Translations under genes and position numbers: made by a program | The notes under the pieces: generated by a model | Database searches by the model: none | Told to the model about the DNA's origin: nothing | The model's input: the letters and a program-made list of their open reading frames with translations, nothing else | Shown: piece after piece, positions 53,525 through 60,291 of the stretch | Numbering within the stretch: position 1 is the stretch's first letter | Layout: each line of letters opens with the position of its first letter | DNA from: Pseudanabaena sp. FACHB-1998 | GTDB taxonomy: Bacteria; Cyanobacteriota; Cyanobacteriia; Pseudanabaenales; Pseudanabaenaceae | Length of the DNA: 64,000 nt | Assembly (NCBI RefSeq): GCF_014696355.1 | Contig: NZ_JACJQA010000046.1 | Span: 62,001-126,000, forward strand | Reading direction: 5' to 3'

Positions 53525-54772
53525 TTAAGAATCAAGGGCGATCGCTTTATCAATGGCGAGTTTTTCATTGAGGCGAATTTGATAGGCTTGCAACTCTCTC
53601 GCCCTGAGACCACTAATAATGCAAAAACTATCAGGATCGATGCCACGACTTAACATTTCGATACACCAAGTATGTCTTGCCTGTTCGATGCTTAAGGGTG
53701 AGCCATCAGGATTAAGATAGGGCTGTGTCCAGCTTTCCCAAAGTTGTTCGATTTCTTCGAGAGAGATAGGTCTAAGATCGCCACTAATAAACATTGATTC
53801 CATATCACTGGGCTGATCTTTATGAGCCTTAAATTCATTTTTCCGCGATTTTAAATAGGCGCTCAAGGGATTATTCGTTGCCGAGCCGTAGCGATGACCG
53901 AGAATTTTTTGATTAATAGGTACTGACCTCGTGTTTCCTGCGCCATCCCTAGTCCGCAAAATGCCGTGATTAGCGTGATGTTGGTAATCTTGAAAACGCA
54001 ATTTGGTTATATCTAGGGCCGTTAAGCCTGCCCCAAATAGGAGATAGGCGATCGCATAGTCCTTAACTCCACATTTTTTTGCCTGTACCAAAATTTCGCG
54101 CACGGTTTCCGACGTAATGTCCATGATCTGTCTCGCATGAACGATGGGGCTTACTTCTTGGATAAACATATCAACGAGCGTGTTGACAAACTCATCGCGA
54201 TCGCTCCAGATCGCTTGCACATCGCTGGTGAGCGTAATTACGGCATAGCCCAAAATGCAGGTATTTAATAAGTTGGCAAGTTTAATCGGCGGCAAAGAAT
54301 ATTGCAGACGCGAATTAGCCAATACATCATTAATCGCCGTAGCGATCGTTTGATTAACCTGATTTATCCCTTGAGCAAGGGCTTGACGACTTTCCAGAGG
54401 ATACTGACCTGCCTCACCCACCAGCGATCGCACTAATTCAGGTACACTTTCGAGCGCCCTCAAAGAACTCTGAATATAATATTTAAGAAATCGGCGTAAA
54501 TCGCTCTGACTAGAAATATCCGATACCATGAGTGACTCCCCTACTTGAGCCAACACCAAATATTTTTGCAAACATTCTTGCAATACAGCTAACAATAAAC
54601 CATGCTTATTCCCAAAATGGCGAAATAAAGTTACTTCATTAACCTGAGCAAAGTCGGCAATTTGGCGAGTGGTTGTCTCGGTAATTCCTTTGCTGGCAAA
54701 CAACTCTAGGGCTGTATTGACAATTCTCTGGCGAGTAGGAATTCGAGATACAGACACGGGAGTATGTACCAT
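53525..54772 (-). CDS. TetR-type regulator fused to a degenerate tyrosine-recombinase domain
   Basis: This 415-residue protein starts at ATG 54772; a TTG 15 bp upstream is less likely since it would overlap a palindromic site. Residues about 10-57 form a TetR HTH (TRQIADFAQVNEVTLFRHFGNK) with a TetR ligand domain to about 200. Residues about 215-415 resemble the catalytic domain of phage integrases: GAGLTALDITKLRF (first Arg replaced by T251), QARHTWCIEML (R366 kept, preceding His replaced by E363), and ISGLRARELQAY (His replaced by L, Tyr397 kept). DNA cleavage is therefore unlikely. It is divergent from a desaturase gene and probably regulates it. Confidence 0.8.
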   Translation of the reverse strand: MVHTPVSVSRIPTRQRIVNTALELFASKGITETTTRQIADFAQVNEVTLFRHFGNKHGLLLAVLQECLQKYLVLAQVGESLMVSDISSQSDLRRFLKYYIQSSLRALESVPELVRSLVGEAGQYPLESRQALAQGINQVNQTIATAINDVLANSRLQYSLPPIKLANLLNTCILGYAVITLTSDVQAIWSDRDEFVNTLVDMFIQEVSPIVHARQIMDITSETVREILVQAKKCGVKDYAIAYLLFGAGLTALDITKLRFQDYQHHANHGILRTRDGAGNTRSVPINQKILGHRYGSATNNPLSAYLKSRKNEFKAHKDQPSDMESMFISGDLRPISLEEIEQLWESWTQPYLNPDGSPLSIEQARHTWCIEMLSRGIDPDSFCIISGLRARELQAYQIRLNEKLAIDKAIALDS

Positions 54773-54783
54773 TAAGATGATTT

Positions 54784-54798
54784 GCAAGTGCTACTTGC
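54784..54798. promoter_or_regulatory. Candidate operator 1, GCAAGTGCTACTTGC
   Basis: A 15-bp near-palindrome 11 bp upstream of the TetR-fusion start codon. A near-identical copy lies 51 bp away at 54835. It is probably the binding site of the adjacent TetR-type regulator. Confidence 0.6.
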
Positions 54799-54834
54799 AT
54801 TATTGATTAAAAAACAGTTAGACTTAACATAACT

Positions 54835-54849
54835 GTAAGTGATACTTGC
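54835..54849. promoter_or_regulatory. Candidate operator 2, GTAAGTGATACTTGC
   Basis: It differs from operator 1 at two positions. It lies 31 bp before the desaturase ATG (54881), so it could block that promoter. Confidence 0.6.
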
Positions 54850-54880
54850 ATCTCCTCACCACCCTCAACGTTATTATTTC

Positions 54881-55744
54881 ATGACCGTTACTACTGAAGC
54901 CATATCAACAGAGCAAAAGCTGAACTGGACAAACGTTGCCTTTTTCAGTGCTTTCCATCTTGCGGCTCTAGCCGCGCCATTTTATTTTTCTTGGCAAGCT
55001 GTTGTCCTTACAGTTTTCTTGCATTGGTTTTTCGGAAGCATTGGGATTACCTTGGGTTATCACCGCTTACTGAGCCATCGTAGTTTTCAAGTGCCTCAGT
55101 GGTTGGAATACATCATTGCTACTGTTGGTGCGTTGGCATTGCAAGGTGGACCAGTATTTTGGGTGGGTGGACACCGACAGCATCACGGATTTACAGAGGA
55201 CAATCAAAAAGATCCCTATTCAGCAAATAAAGGCTTCTGGTGGAGCCACATCATGTGGATCATGTATTCCAAGCCAGAACATTTTCAGCGCTCAAACTAT
55301 AGCAAATTCGCACCCGACCTAGCTAATGATCCGTACTACACATTTCTAGATCGTTACTTTTTGCTGTTGCAAGTGCCTCTAGCGGCATTGCTCTACGTCG
55401 TTGGCGAATATGTTTATTCGGGGCTAGGTGCTTCATTCTTGATTTACGGCATGGCTGTGCGTTGCGTATTTCTCTGGCACAGTACTTGGTTGATTAACTC
55501 CGCTTGTCACAAGTGGGGCTACAAAAACTTTGCCGAAACCCCCGATCATTCGACTAACCTCTGGTGGGCGGCGATCTTGACCTATGGCGAAGGCTGGCAC
55601 AATAATCACCACGCTTATCCTAAATCCGCCAGAGCTGGTTTGAAATGGTGGGAGATCGATCCTACTTGGGCGGTTATTAATCTATTAAAAACAGTTGGCT
55701 TAGCCAAAAAGGTCTACTTACCTGAACCGTGGCAGGCTAAATAA
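54881..55744 (+). CDS. desC: Acyl-lipid desaturase (delta-9 type)
   Basis: This 287-residue membrane di-iron enzyme introduces a double bond into membrane-lipid fatty acids. The three histidine boxes are present: HRLLSHRS, HRQHHGFTED and HNNHHAYP. Four hydrophobic helices flank them. The layout matches cyanobacterial DesC. ATG 54881 (MTVTTEAIS) is preferred to an upstream GTG that lies inside operator 2. A strong terminator follows the stop codon. Control by the divergent TetR-type protein is inferred from the paired palindromes. Confidence 0.93.
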   Translation: MTVTTEAISTEQKLNWTNVAFFSAFHLAALAAPFYFSWQAVVLTVFLHWFFGSIGITLGYHRLLSHRSFQVPQWLEYIIATVGALALQGGPVFWVGGHRQHHGFTEDNQKDPYSANKGFWWSHIMWIMYSKPEHFQRSNYSKFAPDLANDPYYTFLDRYFLLLQVPLAALLYVVGEYVYSGLGASFLIYGMAVRCVFLWHSTWLINSACHKWGYKNFAETPDHSTNLWWAAILTYGEGWHNNHHAYPKSARAGLKWWEIDPTWAVINLLKTVGLAKKVYLPEPWQAK

Positions 55745-55749
55745 CTATC

Positions 55750-55786
55750 AAAAAAGAAAGGGCGCTTAGCGCCCTTTCTTTTTTTT
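55750..55786 (+). terminator. Terminator of desC
   Basis: A 16-bp stem (AAAAAAGAAAGGGCGC) around TTA, with a run of T following. Confidence 0.85.
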
Positions 55787-55909
55787 GTAGTAGCTAAAAC
55801 AGATACATTGATGCGATCGCCAATATGCAAATCTTAATTGGATAGGTCAAAGCTATGTTTACTTGATTTATGACAAATATTAAGAAACTAAACACGGAAA
55901 GTCAGATAT

Positions 55910-56380
55910 ATGGATAATCGCCACATTCGCTTTAGCGATCGCCCAGAAGAAGTAGATTTAAAACAATTGCAAGCTCTATTAAAAATTGGGGCATTTTGGG
56001 CAAAGGAAAGAACCTTGCAAGGTTTGGCGATCGCCATTGAGAACTCTAAGCCAGTGGTAACTGTATGGGATAGCGATCGGCTGATTGGTCATGCGCGGGC
56101 TACAAGCGACGGGATTTATAGAGCTACTATTTGGGATGTGGTAATCGATCCCGATTATCGAGGTACTGGTTTAGGACGCAAGTTAGTACAAACAGTATTG
56201 GCTCATCCCCATGTTTGTAATGTTGAGCGAGTTTATTTAATGACCACTCACCAACAAAAGTTTTATGAGCATATTGGCTTCGAGCAAAATTCTTCTTCTA
56301 CCTTGGTTTTATGTAAGGGAGAATTTGATGGCGATCGAAAAATAACTACTTCTGAATTAGCTCCATCTAATATTATTTAG
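55910..56380 (+). CDS. GNAT-family N-acetyltransferase
   Basis: This 156-residue GNAT protein has the acetyl-CoA pyrophosphate loop at about residues 80-100 (VVIDPDYRGTGLGRKLVQ), strand beta-4 just before it (ATIWDVVI), and a C-terminal YEHIGF motif. It resembles the plastid/cyanobacterial Ycf52-like GNAT group, but the substrate is unknown. Start ATG 55910 has a GGAAAG sequence upstream. It is monocistronic. Confidence 0.85.
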   Translation: MDNRHIRFSDRPEEVDLKQLQALLKIGAFWAKERTLQGLAIAIENSKPVVTVWDSDRLIGHARATSDGIYRATIWDVVIDPDYRGTGLGRKLVQTVLAHPHVCNVERVYLMTTHQQKFYEHIGFEQNSSSTLVLCKGEFDGDRKITTSELAPSNII

Positions 56381-56607
56381 TTATTATTCAGTTTTTCATG
56401 GGTAGACCACACTAAATTAATATTTTAGATGAGTTTGCATAAAGTTCTATGGAATATATTATGCAAATTCAGCTCTAGATTTTATCTGAATCTCTTTTTA
56501 TAGATTTGCTTAAATAGAATCCCAAAAACTCAAAATATACTTCTATCAAATATTTTTTGAAAATATTTTTTGATTTTTGTGATCGCGAATAGTTGTCGCC
56601 ACTCTTG

Positions 56608-56681
56608 TTAGGACACAAAAACAGAAGCAAGTTGCGGCGCGAAGCGCCGCAACTCGCTTCTGGGACTTTGATTTATCCTAA
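56608..56681. repeat. Palindrome family A copy with visible outer ends
   Basis: Outer repeats TTAGGACACAAA and TTTATCCTAA flank a 19-bp stem, CAGAAGCAAGTTGCGGCGC, loop GAA, with one mismatch. It is one of the clearest family-A copies with terminal repeats. Confidence 0.75.
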
Positions 56682-56922
56682 TGCAAGTGACCATCGCTAT
56701 ACTTGTAAAACACTTGCAAAAAATCTTCTTCTGATTTGGTACTTTAATAAATCAAAAAATAAATTTAGGTCATCTTTATAATTGTTATCTAGATTAATTC
56801 ATCAAGATTTAAAGATATATATTTGCAGTAAAACTATCTCCTAAGATTCAAATAATTAATGTGGGCTTTGAATAGTATTTGCAAATACTTTCAAGTAGGT
56901 CATCATATGCAAATATATAATG

Positions 56923-56941
56923 TAAATATGTGACATATTTA
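56923..56941. promoter_or_regulatory. 19-bp palindrome upstream of phoU
   Basis: TAAATATGTGACATATTTA is perfectly symmetric around its central base and ends 25 bp before ATG 56967. It is a candidate operator; the regulator is unknown. Confidence 0.4.
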
Positions 56942-56966
56942 TCCCATTTGATTTTGGTGGGAGCCA

Positions 56967-57638
56967 ATGGTAGAAACCTCATATCAAGGTCAAAAACGCA
57001 CAAGGAGTGAATTCGAGAGACAACTAAACCGCCTAGAACAAGATTCTTTGCGAATGGGCGCACTTGTCGAAAATTCCTTTTTACTAGCTCATGCGGCTCT
57101 ATTTGAGCGAGATTTAGACTCTGCTTTTCGCATTGATGCTCAAGATAAGCAAATAGATCAAATCTATCGACAAATTGAAATTGATTGTATTAACTTGATT
57201 GCCTTACAGTCCCCAGTGGCTCGTGATTTACGGCTTCTCAGTGCATTGATGCAGCTAATTCGTGATATTGAGCGGATTGGTGACTATGCGGAGAATCTTG
57301 GTGATATTGCTATCAAGCTATTTCCCTATCCCCCCTCTCCCTATTTAAATGAATTGCAAGTTATGTCTAATCGCTGTCGGGCGATGTTAGCCATGAGCTT
57401 GGAAGCTCTAGCTAATCTTGATGAAAATATTGGCTTGCAAATTAAGGCAAAGGATGACGCAGTGGACTATGACTACAAGCATATTTATGATCTTCTGGCG
57501 GCGCAGCGCTTGTATGGTGAACCCATGGAACCTGTAATGCTGATGGTTTTAGCAATTCACCATTTAGAACGAATGGCAGATCATGCAACTAATGTGGGCT
57601 TGCGAGTTGCCTATATTGTGACGGGTAAATTAGGCTAA
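56967..57638 (+). CDS. phoU: Phosphate-signalling protein PhoU
   Basis: This 223-residue protein is made of two three-helix PhoU repeats. Metal-binding-type motifs are DAQDKQIDQIYRQIE near residue 57, RDIERIGDYAENLGDI near residue 90, and HHLERMADHATNVG near residue 195. PhoU links the Pst phosphate transporter to the histidine kinase and prevents Pho-regulon expression when phosphate is ample. It is not next to pst or phoBR genes here. A family-A-like hairpin overlaps the stop codon. Confidence 0.95.
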   Translation: MVETSYQGQKRTRSEFERQLNRLEQDSLRMGALVENSFLLAHAALFERDLDSAFRIDAQDKQIDQIYRQIEIDCINLIALQSPVARDLRLLSALMQLIRDIERIGDYAENLGDIAIKLFPYPPSPYLNELQVMSNRCRAMLAMSLEALANLDENIGLQIKAKDDAVDYDYKHIYDLLAAQRLYGEPMEPVMLMVLAIHHLERMADHATNVGLRVAYIVTGKLG

Positions 57639-57690
57639 GGGAAAAGAAGGGTAGCGCTTCGCGCTGCGCTATCCTTCTTTTCCCTTAGCT
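57635..57690 (+). terminator. Hairpin overlapping the phoU stop codon
   Basis: CTAAGGGAAAAGAAGG pairs with CCTTCTTTTCCCTTAG, one mismatch inward, then TAGCGC with the complementary GCGCTA. The stop codon is the first part of the stem. Confidence 0.7.
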
Positions 57691-57799
57691 GGCGAAAAAT
57701 AATCGACAGTAAATAAGCTTGTAGCGCTATAGCAGGGTAATCTAAAGTAAGTGCTTTACAGCACAAATGTGTTTATGTGGGAAAGTTTTAAGGATTGCA

Positions 57800-58633
57800 A
57801 TGAAGTCATATTTGGCGGCCGCCGTACAAATGACCAGTGTCTCAGATGTAGACAAAAATCTTGCTCAAGCAGAAGATTTGATCCAACTGGCAGTTAATCG
57901 AGGTGCAGAATTAGTTTGTCTGCCTGAAAACTTTTCGTTTTTAGGTGATGAGAGTGAAAAAATTAAACTTTCTACAGAAATTGCAGAAAAGAGTGAGAAA
58001 TTTCTAGTTACGATCGCCCAACGTTATCAAATTTTGTTACTTGGCGGAGGCTTTCCCGTACCAGTAAGTAATGCCAATAACGGCGATGCGGGCAAAATGT
58101 ATAACACGGCTCTGCTAATTGGTCGGGAAGGCGAGGAATTGGCGCGTTACCGCAAAATGCATCTTTTTGATGTGAATTTACCCGACGGGAATACTTATCA
58201 GGAATCTGCGACCATTTTGGCGGGAGCCGAAGCCCCTCCTGTATATAGCTCAGATAAGTATGGTAATTTGGGTCTATCGGTATGCTATGACGTAAGATTT
58301 CCAGAGTTATATCGATATTTGTCTCAAAACGGCGCAAATGTCTTATTTGTTCCTGCGGCTTTCACGGCTTTTACGGGTAAGGATCATTGGCAGGTTTTGC
58401 TACAAGCTAGGGCGATCGAAAATACGAGCTATGTAATCGCACCCGCACAGGTAGGAATGCATACACCCCGTCGCCAATCCCACGGTCATGCCATGATTAT
58501 TGATCCTTGGGGTCTGGTGTTAGCCGATGCGGGCGATCGCACTGGTGTGGCGATCGCCGAAATTCAACCTTCGCGGATTGAGCAAATTCGTCGCCAGATG
58601 CCGAGTTTGCAACATCGCACCTTTTTCAAATAG
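57800..58633 (+). CDS. Carbon-nitrogen hydrolase (Nit1/deaminated-glutathione-amidase-like)
   Basis: This 277-residue nitrilase-superfamily enzyme has the triad E43 in LPENF, K119 in RYRKMHLFD and C162 in LSVCYDVRFPE. Length and the RKMHLFDV/CYDVRFPEL context match the Nit1/NIT2 group, which removes deaminated glutathione, a toxic side product, in metabolite repair. ATG 57800 (MKSYLAAAVQM) is preferred to an upstream TTG/GTG-type extension at 57767. It follows phoU by 161 bp. Confidence 0.88.
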   Translation: MKSYLAAAVQMTSVSDVDKNLAQAEDLIQLAVNRGAELVCLPENFSFLGDESEKIKLSTEIAEKSEKFLVTIAQRYQILLLGGGFPVPVSNANNGDAGKMYNTALLIGREGEELARYRKMHLFDVNLPDGNTYQESATILAGAEAPPVYSSDKYGNLGLSVCYDVRFPELYRYLSQNGANVLFVPAAFTAFTGKDHWQVLLQARAIENTSYVIAPAQVGMHTPRRQSHGHAMIIDPWGLVLADAGDRTGVAIAEIQPSRIEQIRRQMPSLQHRTFFK

Positions 58634-58641
58634 CTTTTTAA

Positions 58642-58688
58642 AATAAATTTTTGAAAGTTTTGCCTAGCAAAACTTTCAAAAATTTATT
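58642..58688. terminator. 22-bp perfect hairpin after the amidase gene
   Basis: Stem AATAAATTTTTGAAAGTTTTGC around CTA, 8 bp past the stop codon; a related AAAGTT-type stem occurs at 40700. Confidence 0.75.
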
Positions 58689-58750
58689 GGTTTGTCGTTG
58701 ATTTTAAAGACTTATAAGTAGCTAAAGCCTGCAAGCTGAGTTTAGTTTTC

Positions 58751-58784
58751 AATTCGCGAAAGTGTGACAACACTTTCGCGAATT
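58751..58784. repeat. 14-bp hairpin with AAAGTG motif (family C module)
   Basis: AATTCGCGAAAGTG pairs exactly with CACTTTCGCGAATT around TGACAA. It is similar to the AAAGTG hairpins at about 7756, 30047 and 43931. Confidence 0.65.
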
Positions 58785-58926
58785 TGATATTACAGGTTAT
58801 GAAAATCTTCTTTCTGAAGACTTTTAGAGTTTCAGGTTCGTTATCTTAGATATGTATTAAGATCATTTCTTGAAGGTTCAGCTTAAATATTTCTTTTTCT
58901 TAAATCACTTTCTAGCACGAGCAGTT

Positions 58927-60090
58927 ATGCAATCCTTTCCAGTGCTTGGTAATACGATCCGTCCATTGCAGCATCGCGACCTAGAGTTTATCCAGCGATT
59001 TGCATCACCTAACGATCTAGAGCAAATTGCCGTTAGCGATCTCAGTGGATGTCGCAGCCGCCAAAAGATTAGCCTGCATCAACTGGCTAGCTGGCTACCT
59101 GCCCCTGTCCAGACTTTGCTCAAGCCCTACGTCCGAGCCTATGTCTCGGAATGCAATGGTGTGATTCAGGGCTTTATTAGAGTTTCACCCTTTAACAACA
59201 ACAGCAGCACTTGGCAAATCGATCGCGTTGTTGTCTTGCCTGAAGCCCAAAATGGTCAACATAATGTTGGCACGCAATTAATTCGCTATTGCCTTGAAAC
59301 TTGCTGGGAAGCGAGGACTTGGGTACTACAGGTTGACATCAATCAAAAGGACACGATCGCCCTCTACCGCCAAAATGGTTTTCAACCCCTTGCTCAATTT
59401 ACGGATTGGGAAATTAGTAGCGAAAGCCTTAAGGAACTAGCGCAACATTCTCCCGATTTGCCAAACTTAATGCCTGTGAGTAATGCGGATGCTAGCTTGC
59501 TCTATCAGCTAGATACAGCGGCGATGCCTCCCCAAATTCGTCAAGTTTACGATCTTAATGTCGATGACTTTCGGGCTAAAGCCATTGATAAGATGATCAA
59601 TCATGGCTCACTATTGATTAATCATTTACATGATGTGTCGGGCTATGTCTATGAGCCTCAACGCAAGGCAGCGATCGGTTATTTTTATCTGCTATTGCAA
59701 CGTCCAACCGCTAATCAACCCGATGAAAAACTGATTCATCACTGCCAATTAACCGTTCATCCTGCTTACACTTGGCTATATCCCGAGCTAACCTCGCAAA
59801 TTGCGCGAATTGTTACTACACAATCCCCTGAAAATGCGAGTTTGCAAGTATCTTCGGCAGATTATCAGCCCGAACGGGAAGATTATTTAGAAAGGATTCA
59901 AGCGGAACGTCAAGGGCATTCGCTCTTGATGGCTCGATCTGTATGGCATAAAATCCGCGAGGCTAAACCAGTATTAGATGGTTTGCAACTTTCGCGGATG
60001 TTGTCAGGGCTACAGCCTACCCAGAAGCCAGTTCCGGGAAGAATTGAGAATTTGCCTCAGCAGCATCAACATCAGGATGAACCGCTTTAA
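58927..60090 (+). CDS. GNAT-domain protein with a long C-terminal extension
   Basis: A 387-residue protein from ATG 58927 (a TTG at 58870 would add 19 hydrophobic residues). The N-terminal GNAT domain covers about 8-165, with RVVVLPEAQNGQHNVGTQLIRYC as the acetyl-CoA region and IALYRQNGFQPL as the closing motif. The rest (about 185-387) looks like a second, degenerate GNAT-like or unknown fold. It precedes cyanophycin synthetase by 201 bp on the same strand. Substrate unknown. Confidence 0.7.
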   Translation: MQSFPVLGNTIRPLQHRDLEFIQRFASPNDLEQIAVSDLSGCRSRQKISLHQLASWLPAPVQTLLKPYVRAYVSECNGVIQGFIRVSPFNNNSSTWQIDRVVVLPEAQNGQHNVGTQLIRYCLETCWEARTWVLQVDINQKDTIALYRQNGFQPLAQFTDWEISSESLKELAQHSPDLPNLMPVSNADASLLYQLDTAAMPPQIRQVYDLNVDDFRAKAIDKMINHGSLLINHLHDVSGYVYEPQRKAAIGYFYLLLQRPTANQPDEKLIHHCQLTVHPAYTWLYPELTSQIARIVTTQSPENASLQVSSADYQPEREDYLERIQAERQGHSLLMARSVWHKIREAKPVLDGLQLSRMLSGLQPTQKPVPGRIENLPQQHQHQDEPL

Positions 60091-60095
60091 AATAT

Positions 60096-60130
60096 GGCAT
60101 AGTCATTTCCCTTGCGGCAATGACTATGCC
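60096..60130 (+). terminator. Hairpin after the GNAT-domain gene
   Basis: GGCATAGTCATT pairs with AATGACTATGCC around an 11-nt loop. Confidence 0.65.
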
Positions 60131-60291
60131 AAAATATAAAAATACGACGATAACTTAAGCCTCTCATTTACTGAAATTATTGTTAACCTATCTAGTTTTG
60201 GTTCAATTTATACAAAATGAAGATCCACTAGATCGCTAGGATTAAGCATTAGACATTTAGGCATTGGATGCACCTTTAAAAACGCTTGACT

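Larger units (their letters stand above)
56381..56966. other. 586-bp AT-rich intergenic region upstream of phoU
   Basis: It contains a family-A palindrome (56608-56681) and a 19-bp palindrome near phoU (56923-56941). No ORF is supported and no clear Pho box is visible. Confidence 0.6.

Noticed and set aside
53525-54772. Functional phage integrase or genomic-island border
   Set aside because: Catalytic residues are lost, no attachment repeats or phage genes are visible, and the protein has a TetR N-terminus.
60091-60291. cphB upstream of cphA
   Set aside because: No ORF of suitable size is present; the upstream gene is a GNAT-domain protein.
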